Positions 1 through 8,561 of a DNA stretch of 64,000 nt are shown piece by piece (positions within the stretch are counted from its first letter, which is position 1; each line of letters starts with the position of its first letter). A model generated the notes under the pieces. It was not told the DNA's origin. It did no database searches and worked only from the letters and a program-made list of their open reading frames with translations. The DNA is from Mesostigma viride. Taxonomy: Eukaryota > Streptophyta > Mesostigmatophyceae > Mesostigmatales > Mesostigmataceae. The stretch is from assembly GCA_009746045.1 (NCBI GenBank), contig RPFO01000106.1, positions 441,925 through 505,924 on the forward strand, written 5' to 3'. The translations under genes and the position numbers were made by a program.

Positions 1-41
1 TCCTAAACCCTAAACCCTAAACCCTAAACCCTAAACCCTAA
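1..41. repeat. Telomere, CCCTAAA-type
   Basis: About five tandem CCCTAAA units at the extreme left edge, in the orientation expected of a left chromosome end (C-strand 5' to 3' inward). TTTAGGG-type telomeres are known from land plants, many green algae and some other algal groups. This fixes the window as a chromosome terminus. Confidence 0.93.
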
Positions 42-94
42 CACCGTCTCCAGACACCCACGGCATCCCCCACCCTGGCTATCACCCTCCCACT

Positions 95-660
95 GTGACT
101 AAATTTACTAAGTTTACTATGGGTTTTTGGTTTTTTTTCTAGGAAATTCAAGCCAGCTGCCATGAGGTCAAGGTGCTACAGGTGCTGTGTGGTACAGGGT
201 AGCTATAGTGACCTTATAGTGACCATGGTGGTAGACTCTTATGCTGGCATCCCAGGGTGACTAAATTTACTAAGTTTACTATGGGTTTTTGGTTTTTTTT
301 TCTAGGAAATTCAAGCCACCTCCCATCACCTCGTGGTCATGCAACACACTAGAGTGTTGCATGTAATTTTAGTTTCCCACGGGAGTAGCTATAGTGACCT
401 TATAGTGACCATGGTGGTAGACTCTTATGCAGGCATCCCAGGGTGACTAAATTTACTAAGTTTACTATGGGTTTTTGGTTTTTTTTCTAGGAAATTCAAG
501 CCACCTGCCATGAGGTCAAGGTGTGACATCCAGTCCCACCATGCCATAAGAGGGTGAGGCGTGTGGGATATGGACTAAGTCATTTCCCGTGGGAAACTAT
601 GTTTACTAGTTTACTATGGGTTTTGGGTTTTATTCCTAGGAAATTAATTCAGGTGTGCAC
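95..660. repeat. Subtelomeric tandem repeat, three good copies plus one decayed
   Basis: A block of about 60 bp (GTGACTAAATTTACTAAG followed by a T-rich run and CTAGGAAATTCAAGCC) recurs at about 95, 257 and 443, with a degenerate copy at about 596. Between copies, a second shared block beginning AGCTATAGTGACC recurs at about 200 and 378. The period is roughly 160-185 bp. No coding potential was seen. Confidence 0.8.
583..596. other. Candidate left attachment site (attL-like 14-mer)
   Basis: TTTCCCGTGGGAAA, identical and in the same orientation as the copy 6 bp after the recombinase stop codon (13981-13994). The two 6-bp halves are mutually inverted, as in tyrosine-recombinase core sites. Inferred role. 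Confidence 0.4.
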
Positions 661-1336
661 CACCAAAAACACACCTGAATTTCCCAAAAAAAGAACCCCC
701 AAAAAACTTAGTAAATATAGTCTCCCACGACAAATGGTATGAAAACGTAGTTTCCCACGGCAAAATGACCAATAAATCCATCTCCCACGGGAAAAGGCCA
801 TGGGGGCCGGCCAGGGGGGTGCAGCGGAGGGGCGCGGACTGCCAAGCAGTGGCGGGACTGCCAGGTGGTGGTGGGCCTCGGTTGGTTGTGAGGGCTTGCT
901 GTGTTTTCTCGTGGTAAACTATATTTACTACTAAATGATATTTTCAGTTGGAAATAATGTTTTATTCGACGTGAGTGAGAGTGCATGCACAGGCTTGCAT
1001 AATTTCCCGCAAAGAAAACCCAAAACCCGTAGTTAGCTTAGTAAATTTAGTAAGGTGCTGGAGGGTCGAGCAGTGCGTGGGAGTTGGCGGACCCGGCGAG
1101 GGCCGCGCGGCGGGTGTGCAGAGTGTCACGGGGTCTACACACATCTGGAAACTCAGACGACCTATATGCAAGAATCCCATACGACCTGCGTCGATGCATG
1201 AGAGGTTTACTCTGGATTTTAAACCGCAGTTAGAACTGCAATTCGAGACGAAATGAAAATTGTTTTCAGCATATATTGACGCGTTTTATACTGCATAAAC
1301 GAATTCATTAAAAATATATCACGTTTACATTCGTTA
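661..1336. other. Non-coding left flank of the provirus
   Basis: No convincing gene. It contains degenerate versions of the 14-mer found at the element ends (near 720, 751 and 780, variants of TCTCCCACGGGAAA). These could be recombinase-binding arms or remnants of the subtelomeric repeat. Confidence 0.4.
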
Positions 1337-1919
1337 TCAGCTCGACAAGAGCGAAATGGCAAGCTCGTTGCCGTCGTCAACAAGACGACAATCTACTCCT
1401 TGTCCTTGGAGTGTCCAGTCAGGCTCTTCACACGTACGAGCGGATCTTCTTGTCGCCATGGCCGTGGGAGCTTGACGCTCCTCGCGGCTCCTCTTCCTGC
1501 CATTGGAAGTGGCGGTCTTTGCGTCCTCGAAAACCTTCTTTGCCTCCTCCCATGCCTTGTAGAGCGCAATGGGGGAAATGCCTGGCTGGCGCTTGGACTT
1601 GGAGAAGCCATTGAGGAAATCGTCAACCATCTTAACGCACCCGTCGGCTTGGTCGAGGCGAATCCACTCGCAGCGGTCCTCGACCTTCCTCGGCTTGCCG
1701 CATTCTTCTCGTAGACCCACTCGACGCAAATTTTGGCGTCTTGCGGTCGACATCGTCATATCCGGCGTCGTGAATCTTGAAGACCTCGCAGGTAGGTCCG
1801 GTGCCTCCAACAGCACCTTCGTTTCCGGAAAGAAGGGAGACCTTGTGCGTCAGGTGTGCGAGCTGGTCAGATATCTTTGTCTGGCCGTCCTCGAGACCAT
1901 CGAGGATTTTTCCAAGCAT
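1337..1919 (-). pseudogene. Hypothetical viral-element gene, frame-broken
   Basis: The first part (first ATG near 1919, frame open down to about 1740) reads as a helical segment rich in Leu, Gln and His followed by a Gly-rich stretch. The second part continues in another frame to the stop at 1337-1339 and is basic and Lys/Arg-rich at its end. Joining needs one frame change near 1720-1745. I do not recognise a family. It is the last gene of the minus-strand block, at the left end of the provirus. It could be a DNA-binding or structural protein, but the sequence does not decide. An ATG-less open stretch extends upstream to about 2015. Confidence 0.4.
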
Positions 1920-2108
1920 TGCCAACGCGCTTTCTCGCAAGGCCCTGCGTTTCGGGAAGCCATGGCTACCGGCAGGGCTTGCAACGTGAGATGCGTGACT
2001 TGCACGTGATTTTGCCTATTTGTGCACGTGTGCAAGGTCCGTTACGTCTGCTGGCACGGCCTGGACAGGACGCGAAGGTGGCTGGACTTGTACAAGTGTC
2101 GAACTTGG

Positions 2109-2285
2109 CTAAATTTCGGAGCGATGCAAGTCTAAGGTGGCCTCTACCACGTGGCGAGTTCTGGGACGTGAATTTAGGTAAAAAGACTCGTAAGCGTGCG
2201 AGTAATCAACTGGGTCACTTGTCAATCGCCTGAACGAAGATTCTAGAGTGTCCACGAGAGTGAATTTTCCGAAGCAACCACCCAT
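2109..2285 (-). CDS. Small hypothetical protein with MGGCFGK N-terminus
   Basis: 58-codon ORF starting with ATG 15 bases after the stop of the preceding gene (2300-2302), in the same direction. The N-terminus MGGCFGK has Gly2 and a nearby Cys, compatible with lipid attachment, though the usual Ser/Thr at position 6 is missing. Composition is mixed and coding-like, with acidic and aromatic residues in the middle. Compact spacing is consistent with the rest of the cluster. No family recognised; it may be a chance ORF. Confidence 0.35.
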   Translation of the reverse strand: MGGCFGKFTLVDTLESSFRRLTSDPVDYSHAYESFYLNSRPRTRHVVEATLDLHRSEI

Positions 2286-2299
2286 ATATGATGCAGAAA

Positions 2300-2805
2300 T
2301 TACTTGCCATGGCAGGAACATTTTTTTTTCTCTAGCCCTCGGACTTTCTCGAAACGCAAAATTACAACGAATTTCGCCACAGCCGTTGGGACCGTGTAAG
2401 AATCATCACCAGCAGCCCTGTCGAGGTGCACGAGGCTTAAAGATAAACGACCACCATTCCGAAACAGATATGGATCAGTCAGGTTCATATAATTGTGATC
2501 GTTGACGCATGTGTAAGTCGTAGCTACAGCCCCACCAGAGCAGAATTCTGAAAAAAGCACTGCGTGCTCATCCAAATTGTTCTCGGCCCCTCGAAAGTTA
2601 GGCGATGTCACGCCAAGTATACTCTTCCCCGCTGCTCCCTGGATGTTAACTAGATAGGCTGCATGCCCACCTCCTCGCCAGTCCTCGTCGATGATGGGGC
2701 TCTCGGGTCTGGCTTGATGACAAATTCTGCCGTCTCGTTGTGGCGTCAAAGGAGAGTGCCTTGTTGCTGTCTAGTAAAATCTGATAAAAAGTGGGATACT
2801 CCATG
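2300..2805 (-). pseudogene. Hypothetical structural-type protein, frame-broken near its start
   Basis: The 149-codon frame ending at 2300 has no ATG near its beginning. An ATG at 2803-2805 opens a coding-like N-terminus of about 27 codons in another frame, so a single frame change near 2715-2730 probably splits the gene. The C-terminal third (Leu/Ser-rich strands, then a hydrophobic strand ending in a basic residue) resembles the last beta strands of jelly-roll minor capsid proteins, but this is only an impression. The start lies 18 bases downstream of the stop-overlapping motif at 2823-2835, supporting 2805 as the original start. Confidence 0.45.
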
Positions 2806-2822
2806 CTTTATTGTGATATATA

Positions 2823-2835
2823 GAAGAGATATTTA
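2823..2835 (-). promoter_or_regulatory. Stop-overlapping motif TAAATATCTCTTC
   Basis: Begins with the TAA stop of the lectin-like gene and precedes the 2805 ATG. It belongs to the family at 4191-4203, 5433-5446, 6827-6839 and 7593-7604. Possible promoter or transcript-end signal. Confidence 0.45.
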
Positions 2836-3970
2836 GTTCTTGTCTTGCATCCTATGTCTATGGTGGGGAGTGCCCCACTTGGCCACGAGGTACCCGCGGA
2901 TCAGCTCCAACTCGGCGGAGGTCTTGGCGGTATTGTAGATGAGGATCTCGCCGATCCACCCATCAAAGGCGCGGACTGCGTTAGTCGTATCGCCACCAAC
3001 TTGCGAGATTGCCGGTGAACGTTTCGGGATTTGACCCGGCATCCGCGTCTGCGGTACGCCCGTCGAATCTGGTTCTGAAAGTGTTCAATACCGTGTCCAC
3101 CGAAAGCGCGAGGACGTGCTGCTGGTTGTCAAAAAATTTTGTCTCGATGCCATCGCGACATATAGCTGGGTTGTCCCAGGACCCGTGTCGGCTACGACTA
3201 GTGACGAGTGGTACACTGGCGATTCGATCTCCGTCATCGTGCTTCCTATCATGAATCCTCTGATAATGTCCGTGGTCCCGGGGTTGTTGGTATCAGGGTA
3301 GGTAGCGGTCGTCAGCTGTTTGGCGACTATCACCACACGACTTGGTCCCGATAGATCCCCAGAATGTAGATGACGAGGTCAGAAGTCCCGAGCGGAGGTT
3401 GATGAAGCGGAGGGACGTCTTCCCGTTGAGCTCGGTGGTGTCCAGAATGGGCGTCTTCGCGGAATTGGACTGCGTTACGTGATACCCCGAGGCCAGGTTC
3501 TTCTTGTCGTTCATCCGCAGCACGTTGCCGCCCGCGGTGCTCTGGACGGCGGTCCCCGTGGTGTCGCTGAACAGGGTGCTGCCGTCCGACGGGTCGTACC
3601 ACGCGTACAGCGCGGGGTCGACGGCGGGGTCGTACGAGTACGTGAACGAAAGCGTATTGGAGGCCGCGTTGCCACTCCCCCACGATGCGTCTATCACCGT
3701 GTTTGCACCCACGTTTACAGTCGTTGAGAAGTTGGCCATAGTTGGAGTGACGTCGAACGTGTAAGAGTTTCCACTTCCCAGGAGGTTTGAGGCCGCCCCA
3801 TTGGTAACGGTGATGTCGCCCAACACAAAACCAGTTACAGGCCTGTTAAATGTGGCAGTCACGGTCACTGGAACAGCAGTAGGCGTTGGGCTGCCAGTCG
3901 TGAGGGTTACAGTATTCTTGGCACGCCTCTTCCGCGTGAGTAGTGGGCAAATGCTATAATCAAACGACAT
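2833..3970 (-). pseudogene. Lectin/fibre-like protein: bacterial Ig-like domain plus LamG-like domain, multiply frameshifted
   Basis: From the ATG at 3970 the first about 85 residues form a Big-type Ig-like domain (a TVTATFNRPVTGF strand, then a DITVTNG turn, both typical). Next comes a concanavalin/LamG-like domain that starts at ALYAWYDPSDGST and ends near the stop with an IYNTAKTSAELE helix and AKWG, hallmarks of LamG-like sugar-binding modules. Between about 3385 and 3000 the coding signal hops through all three minus-strand frames, at least three to four frame changes. The domain pair is known from surface and attachment proteins; here a virion attachment protein is inferred. Adjacent capsid genes are intact, so this gene is selectively decayed, or the assembly is poor here. 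Confidence 0.65.
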
Positions 3971-3995
3971 CAAACTAATCTACAATATCATGACA

Positions 3996-4169
3996 CTATT
4001 TTTTGGAGTTTCGTGGCAGTGGATATTGAAACTTCCCAACCAGAACCGGCCCTTGTTTTGCTGGCAAAAGTGAGGCCCTGCCATCATCTGCTAGGTTTGG
4101 CGTATCGAAGATCAGTATCTGCCTGTTTAAGGGGTTTGCGACTATCCTAGGGTCTTTGAGATAATCCAT
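3996..4169 (-). CDS. Small hypothetical protein between capsid and lectin genes
   Basis: 57 codons from the ATG at 4169 (an upstream in-frame GTG at 4178 is not a credible eukaryotic-virus start). It lies 22 bases before the motif-bearing capsid stop and ends 25 bases before the lectin-like ATG. The protein is soluble-looking, Pro/Asn-rich, with a basic C-terminus. No family recognised. Position inside the capsid operon-like cluster and tight spacing make it a plausible minor virion component. Confidence 0.5.
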   Translation of the reverse strand: MDYLKDPRIVANPLNRQILIFDTPNLADDGRASLLPAKQGPVLVGKFQYPLPRNSKK

Positions 4170-4190
4170 CGAAGACACAGTATACTAGGG

Positions 4191-4203
4191 AGGGAGATTT
4201 TTA
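4191..4203 (-). promoter_or_regulatory. Stop-overlapping motif TAAAAATCTCCCT
   Basis: TAA is the capsid gene stop; the small-protein ATG at 4169 follows 21 bases after the motif. One of five minus-strand junctions with this arrangement. Confidence 0.5.
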
Positions 4204-5415
4204 CAGCTGGACGACGGCCTGGCGACCCGCGCCGATGTCCATGCGTGACTCGGACTCGGCAAAGATGTACAAGACGAGGTCCGTGCCGCCTGTCTTGGAG
4301 ACGCGGAGAGTGACGACGCTGGCCGTGCCCCTCAAGTCGAGACCTGACTGCCACCCCTCTCCAGCGGATGGCATGTTAAGGTGTGCTGCCATAGTGAAAT
4401 ATCGCGTGGGCCAATATGCCTCAGTCACGGTAATGGAGGCTGGAGCCCCAATGTTCCCTTGGTCGCCAAAAGTCGAGAGCAGATTCACCCATGCCTCTGT
4501 AGGACCCATAGAGTACGCTGGGGTCTGGTAATTCCCGTTGATGTCAAATTGGAAGCCAGTGAGCGTGTCGCCAGTATGGAAGAACATAGTATTACCAGCA
4601 CCGTTCGCAACGTCAGCGGCAGCAGAAACTTGGACTGCCAAAAGCTTCGAGGCGCTCATGGAAGATAAGCTCGCCTTCATTGAGTATGCGTTACTCGTAC
4701 CAAGCGACTGCTTTGTTGAAGTCCAAGTATTCCACGTGTATGGGATAGTCCCACCTTGTGCCAGCCGACTAGACAGGACCTGGCCGATGACATCTTCTTG
4801 AAATCGGTACACTTCGATGGACCAATAGATATCCTTGAGAGTATACGATAGGCCAGCCCCTGCTGCACTAGGGATGAGAACACCGGCATCCATCAGTGTC
4901 ACCCTGACCTCGATTGGTGGCATGAGAGACATGTCCACAATCCTTGGATTGCCGCTAAGAAACCCGATAAAATGATCAATGCACCCTGGTTTAGCGTCGG
5001 CTTCCGCAATATTCGCCACAGGGGCCGCGACGGCATTGTCAGCCCATCCAGCAGGCCTCTGAGATTGGTTGTAGCTCGACCCTCCATGAGACGCGAGCAG
5101 AGTATGGTACAACTGGCTATAATCGTTGATGTTGTCAACTTGCTGTCCTCCAACCAAGACTTCTAGTCGCTTGATTAGAGACGAGGTGTGTGACGGAAAT
5201 GTCGCATATCCAGCGGTAGTAGCCGTCCATCCCTTGAAGTTCATGCAGATGGTGTGCAAGTCGCAAAAACCGGACGTAGGCAGGCGCACGCTGATAGTCG
5301 ACCCGTGACGCACGTCAGTGGCCGCGGAGGTAGTGGAGAGCTGCACCCTTTGGGTCATGTGCTGCCCGAGGGACTTGATGACGTGCTGCATTGAGCGGGG
5401 GATAGCGCGATCCAT
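4201..5415 (-). CDS. Major capsid protein, double jelly-roll type
   Basis: 404 residues, uninterrupted, ATG at 5415. It has the look of polinton-like virus capsid proteins: an early strand pattern after a polar N-terminus, a region near residues 140-165 containing FIGFLSGNPRIVD followed by SLMPP and a V-R-V-T-L strand (compare the F-L-G...R-V-I-D-T-S-L-L-P-D block of this family), then alternating beta segments rich in Gly, Ser, Thr and aromatics to the end. The length fits the short end of the family. It would self-assemble into trimeric pseudo-hexagonal capsomers. The neighbours (penton-like gene upstream, ATPase across the spacer) support the call. The intact frame contrasts with the broken fibre genes. 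Confidence 0.75.
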   Translation of the reverse strand: MDRAIPRSMQHVIKSLGQHMTQRVQLSTTSAATDVRHGSTISVRLPTSGFCDLHTICMNFKGWTATTAGYATFPSHTSSLIKRLEVLVGGQQVDNINDYSQLYHTLLASHGGSSYNQSQRPAGWADNAVAAPVANIAEADAKPGCIDHFIGFLSGNPRIVDMSLMPPIEVRVTLMDAGVLIPSAAGAGLSYTLKDIYWSIEVYRFQEDVIGQVLSSRLAQGGTIPYTWNTWTSTKQSLGTSNAYSMKASLSSMSASKLLAVQVSAAADVANGAGNTMFFHTGDTLTGFQFDINGNYQTPAYSMGPTEAWVNLLSTFGDQGNIGAPASITVTEAYWPTRYFTMAAHLNMPSAGEGWQSGLDLRGTASVVTLRVSKTGGTDLVLYIFAESESRMDIGAGRQAVVQL

Positions 5416-5432
5416 CGATGTATACCCATGTG

Positions 5433-5446
5433 CTTAGATTATTTTA
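5433..5446 (-). promoter_or_regulatory. Stop-overlapping motif TAAAATAATCTAAG upstream of capsid gene
   Basis: TAA at 5444-5446 is the stop of the 95-residue gene. The motif sits 17 bases upstream of the capsid ATG. Its position suggests a late promoter, or a 3'-end signal of the upstream transcript. Confidence 0.5.
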
Positions 5447-5731
5447 CCGTAAGATCTCTCCTAGTAATGGGTTGTCTTGTCGGTGAGCCTCGACCCTCTT
5501 GTCAAAGCTCGAGAGTGCCTTCAACCCAGCGTCCGCGAACCCCGCGATGTTGCTGAGCACCGGCGTGTTCCTCACGATTTCTCCTGGCACCCCTCCAAAA
5601 ACGGCGTCCGCGGTCTTCAACAAAGCCTGTGCCGTGCGCGCGCCATGGCCGACCTTTCGAATAGCATCCCCCGCAGCATGGCCGACTTTACGAACGACAG
5701 AGGCGACCTTTCCGAAGACTCGATCAAACAT
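5444..5731 (-). CDS. Small basic amphipathic protein with a repeated RKVGH motif
   Basis: 95 residues starting 1 base after the penton-like stop (TGA-A-ATG), so almost certainly co-transcribed with it. The N-terminal half holds two RKVGH units 11 residues apart in an Ala/Gly-rich amphipathic helix; the rest is Ala/Leu-rich with a polar C-terminus. Small basic amphipathic proteins next to penton genes are common in adeno-like and polinton-like viruses, where they act as membrane-active or core proteins. That role here is inference only. No direct family match recognised. Confidence 0.6.
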   Translation of the reverse strand: MFDRVFGKVASVVRKVGHAAGDAIRKVGHGARTAQALLKTADAVFGGVPGEIVRNTPVLSNIAGFADAGLKALSSFDKRVEAHRQDNPLLGEILR

Positions 5732-5732
5732 T

Positions 5733-6572
5733 TCAACTTTGATATGGTATAGGCTGAGAAAATTTGTCGTCTGGGTCCTTGAGCGCGACGTACTTCAAGA
5801 CCCGCGATATCTTGCGGGCCTCTGAGCCGATCACTTTCTGCGGCGAGATGCGGAAGGCTAGCTGAGCAACCCAGTCGGTGTACACGTCTATCGGCTGGTC
5901 ATCCTCGTCCAACAACCGCAACGAGATGGAAGTTGGCGACTCTCTCAAATGCTGCCACAGAGGCTGGTACGACATCCACACTATGGGCTCCAGGTACTGC
6001 GACATCACTGGCAGGACGGCAAGGAGCCCGCCATACTGGGCGCCCTGGGGGGAAGATACCACATTCCCGCGGACTAGGTCGGTGTACACGAACACGGAGC
6101 TCAACCGACCGTTTGTGGCAGGTCTGTTCGAAGTGAGAGACGTCGTGGATTGGTATGCTAGTGGGAGAAGGCCGAGTACCCTTCCTGCGTATTCAGAGAC
6201 CTGGATGGAAAACGCATTGGGAGATGAAAAAGTGTACTTGCTCTTCGCGCGATCGTATGTCACCGTCATCCCAGGGTCGTGCACTCGTAGTGCGTTCTCA
6301 ATGTTGGCCCTGTTCTCCAAACACGTGTATGAGCCGTGGGGGAGAAATATCTCATGGGTGTCTGATGTTACTTGTGTGGTGAAAAGGAACTTGTTATTTC
6401 TCGAAGTGATGTGCGCTTGCTCGTATGGGACTGAGAGTAACTCGAGACCCACGTCGTGGAAGTCGTCCAAAAGGCCCATGGGGATGTCCCACGTGGGAGC
6501 AGCCAAGTCACCCCTCGCCCTGTCAGCAGTTCTAAGGGTCAAAAGGATCGTCTCTTGAACATGGTCTTTCAT
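5733..6572 (-). CDS. Probable penton (minor capsid) protein
   Basis: 279 residues, ATG at 6572, four bases after the stop of the 76-residue gene. The C-terminal third contains the pattern SISLRLLDEDDQPIDVYTDW followed by an A-Q-L-A-F-R strand, resembling the closing strands of single-jelly-roll penton proteins of polinton-like viruses and virophages (R-L-L-D ... D ... L-x-F). An N-terminal segment has DIPMGL and several beta strands. It probably occupies five-fold vertices beside the 4201-5415 capsid protein. The length is typical. The operon order 76-residue gene, penton-like, 95-residue gene, capsid supports a structural role. Confidence is limited because the match is from memory of family patterns. 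Confidence 0.55.
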   Translation of the reverse strand: MKDHVQETILLTLRTADRARGDLAAPTWDIPMGLLDDFHDVGLELLSVPYEQAHITSRNNKFLFTTQVTSDTHEIFLPHGSYTCLENRANIENALRVHDPGMTVTYDRAKSKYTFSSPNAFSIQVSEYAGRVLGLLPLAYQSTTSLTSNRPATNGRLSSVFVYTDLVRGNVVSSPQGAQYGGLLAVLPVMSQYLEPIVWMSYQPLWQHLRESPTSISLRLLDEDDQPIDVYTDWVAQLAFRISPQKVIGSEARKISRVLKYVALKDPDDKFSQPIPYQS

Positions 6573-6576
6573 ACGC

Positions 6577-6807
6577 TTAGCTCTCTACCATCAACTCCGA
6601 TTTGATTTCGGGTCTATTCAGAACTACCACTTCGCCCTCTTTTGCGTCCTTGAAAGCGCGTTTGAGAGCGCGCTTTCCTTTCCCAGTCATAGGTTTCTTT
6701 CTACAATACAAAAACGCGGCCTCGATGAACTCTCGTGGCATGCTAGGGTACAGTACCATCCACTGAGAAATCTCGATCAGGTCAGACTCTGTGAAAATTG
6801 GATCCAT
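6577..6807 (-). CDS. Hypothetical 76-residue protein
   Basis: ATG at 6807; ends four bases before the penton-like start. The N-terminal half is a compact acidic/hydrophobic helical segment; the second half is Lys/Arg-rich (KKPMTGKGKRALKRAFKD), then acidic. It could bind nucleic acid. It is the first gene of a tightly linked trio (76-residue, penton-like, 95-residue) preceded by the motif at 6827-6839. No family recognised. Confidence 0.55.
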   Translation of the reverse strand: MDPIFTESDLIEISQWMVLYPSMPREFIEAAFLYCRKKPMTGKGKRALKRAFKDAKEGEVVVLNRPEIKSELMVES

Positions 6808-6826
6808 TGCGTAATATTATCACACA

Positions 6827-6839
6827 CAGATATTTTTTA
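6827..6839 (-). promoter_or_regulatory. Stop-overlapping motif TAAAAAATATCTG
   Basis: TAA is the stop of the C2H2 gene. The motif lies 19 bases upstream of the 6807 ATG, with another AT-rich stretch (GATAATATTA) in between. Confidence 0.5.
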
Positions 6840-7580
6840 GGCACGGATACCCGTAGCCATTCCCAAGGCAGCTAACCTGGCTGCTCTCATCCTCTCTCTT
6901 CCACCCGAGCCAACTACCACTGGCTCACCGCCCACCGTCCTGCCTTGGGGCCTTTTATGAATTCTGTTGATATGAGTCGTCCTTCCGCCTTGGCTTTTAA
7001 AGTCCCTCGTGCATCCAGGCTCGGTGCACGGAAACCGGGCAGGTCCGGTTCCGGTATCTGATGTCAAAGGTGGCGCTGGCTCTCTAGGCACCGCGGTCTC
7101 ACCGAAGACAAACATGGGATCCGTTCCCATTTCCGCCGTCTCCTTCCTCCCACTCGCACCACCTCGGTATATCTTCAACCTTCTACCGACCCTGAGACCT
7201 GTTGCTCTAGCGGGAGCTGCCGGTGGCGCCACTACAACCGGCTCATCGGATGTTGTAGCAGCTGCCGTCGTCGCGCCGCCAGCCGCGGTTGCTGGTGTGG
7301 CGACGCTTACGCCACCTCCTAATGAGTTGTCGATTGGCATCATCGGGACGCGAACCGGTTGCGCGACGTTGGACAGGGCCGCCAACAGAATCGCGTCTCT
7401 GAACCCGCGAGCTTCCGCTACTTTCCCCTTGGCAGCGGGAGCTCTGTGTGGTCGCGAGTTGATTACGATCGTGTTCTTGACGGAATTGGAGGACCTAGAG
7501 GAGACTCTTGTGGACGTCGTAGTGGTAGGCGCGCGTTTTCGTCCTGAGCGTCGGCCGCGTTTCGTTTTCCTTGGTGGCAT
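6837..7580 (-). CDS. C2H2 zinc-finger basic protein
   Basis: 247 residues, ATG at 7580. The N-terminus is extremely basic (Lys/Arg-rich, first about 20 residues), followed by a Ser/Thr stretch, a long Ala/Thr/Pro-rich low-complexity middle, and one C2H2-type finger near residues 183-206 (C-x4-C-x12-H-x4-H), then a Gly/Arg-rich tail. It probably binds DNA, either packaging/condensing the genome or regulating transcription. It sits alone between two stop-overlapping motifs, hence probably its own transcription unit. A host-derived transcription factor captured by the virus is an alternative. Confidence 0.6.
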   Translation of the reverse strand: MPPRKTKRGRRSGRKRAPTTTTSTRVSSRSSNSVKNTIVINSRPHRAPAAKGKVAEARGFRDAILLAALSNVAQPVRVPMMPIDNSLGGGVSVATPATAAGGATTAAATTSDEPVVVAPPAAPARATGLRVGRRLKIYRGGASGRKETAEMGTDPMFVFGETAVPREPAPPLTSDTGTGPARFPCTEPGCTRDFKSQGGRTTHINRIHKRPQGRTVGGEPVVVGSGGRERMRAARLAALGMATGIRA

Positions 7581-7592
7581 GTTTACTTATGC

Positions 7593-7604
7593 GAGAGATT
7601 TTTA
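7593..7604 (-). promoter_or_regulatory. Stop-overlapping motif TAAAAATCTCTC
   Basis: Lies 12 bases upstream of the C2H2 ATG. Its TAA is in the third minus-strand frame, where a coding-like stretch runs down from about 7735. This suggests the long fibre gene really ends here rather than at 7720. Confidence 0.45.
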
Positions 7605-7719
7605 TGCGCTCGTCCACGTGATCGTCTTCGACACAGCCGTTGCGGCGGTCCCAGCTCGGGATTTGCAAAGTTGTTGGATAGGGTGATAGGGGCAGAGTAG
7701 CCTGTTGGTGGGATCCGGT

Positions 7720-8553
7720 TTAAATGTAGCAGGATTTGGAACTTGCCATCATCTTCTGTGTACCCGGGACGACGGACCAATAAGGCGCGAATATCAGGAA
7801 TGGGAGCCCGGTTCCCACTGCTTTTGCCTTCATTCGATAAGGGTTAGAGAGGTCGAGGATGGTTGGTAAGGCACCCGTGAAATTGACGCGAAGGTACACG
7901 TGCTCCAAGGACGTTGGCAAAGTGAGCTCGCTTTGGTTGGCTGGGTCGTGGAATGACAGCGTGGCCGTGGGGGTACCGTGCCATAGCTGAGGGATGAAGT
8001 AGTCGTACACAGGAGGCCGCAGACCGGGGATGGTGTGGGATATCCTCCGCGTCTCGTTGATGTCAGTGAACTGGGCGACGTCTAACCCATGAGTTGTGCC
8101 TATTAGCACCAATGCGTTGTCATAATACCCACACACGCTCGTATCGAGGACAAGAGCACCGGGTCCAGAAAGGGTGGGACTGAGCACAGTGGCAAATGTG
8201 ACCGTTGCAAGGTGAGTGAGCCCACCAACGACTGGTACAAACGTGTTTGCGAGGGTGGACGTGATGGTTACCGTGTTTGTCCCTGGGGTGAAGACATTTG
8301 TACCCCCTGCCCACTCCGCTCCAAAGACACATGTAACCTGCCCGGCAACATTGCTCACTTTTGTCGGGTCGAACCCCATGACAACGCTGAACTTCTTAAT
8401 GGCTTGACGGGCTGGAAGTACTCCATAGAGTTGGACAGGGTACGTCACGAGTTGCGCCTCATAAGACGTTGTTGGGCACTTGACCACTGTGTGAATCATG
8501 CTTTCATCCGTCAATGTGAGCTCCTTGAACCATAGATTGGTAGCTCCAGGCAC
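7720..8553 (-). CDS. Beta-rich structural protein segment (C-terminal part of fibre gene?)
   Basis: 277-codon frame whose nominal start is a GTG; the same frame is open upstream to about 8600, where it reads smoothly out of the preceding 608-codon frame. Rich in Val, Thr, Pro and Gly with regular hydrophobic alternation, no Cys pairs or transmembrane segments. Function unknown; interpreted as the distal part of the fibre-like gene. Listed separately because it could be an independent structural gene. Confidence 0.45.
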   Translation of the reverse strand: MPGATNLWFKELTLTDESMIHTVVKCPTTSYEAQLVTYPVQLYGVLPARQAIKKFSVVMGFDPTKVSNVAGQVTCVFGAEWAGGTNVFTPGTNTVTITSTLANTFVPVVGGLTHLATVTFATVLSPTLSGPGALVLDTSVCGYYDNALVLIGTTHGLDVAQFTDINETRRISHTIPGLRPPVYDYFIPQLWHGTPTATLSFHDPANQSELTLPTSLEHVYLRVNFTGALPTILDLSNPYRMKAKAVGTGLPFLIFAPYWSVVPGTQKMMASSKSCYI

Positions 8554-8561
8554 TGGCTTTG

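Noticed and set aside
5878..6558. 226-codon plus-strand ORF
   Set aside because: Antisense of the penton-like gene, without coding character.
7009..7686. 225-codon plus-strand ORF
   Set aside because: Antisense of the C2H2 gene, whose minus-strand frame has the finger and a proper ATG.
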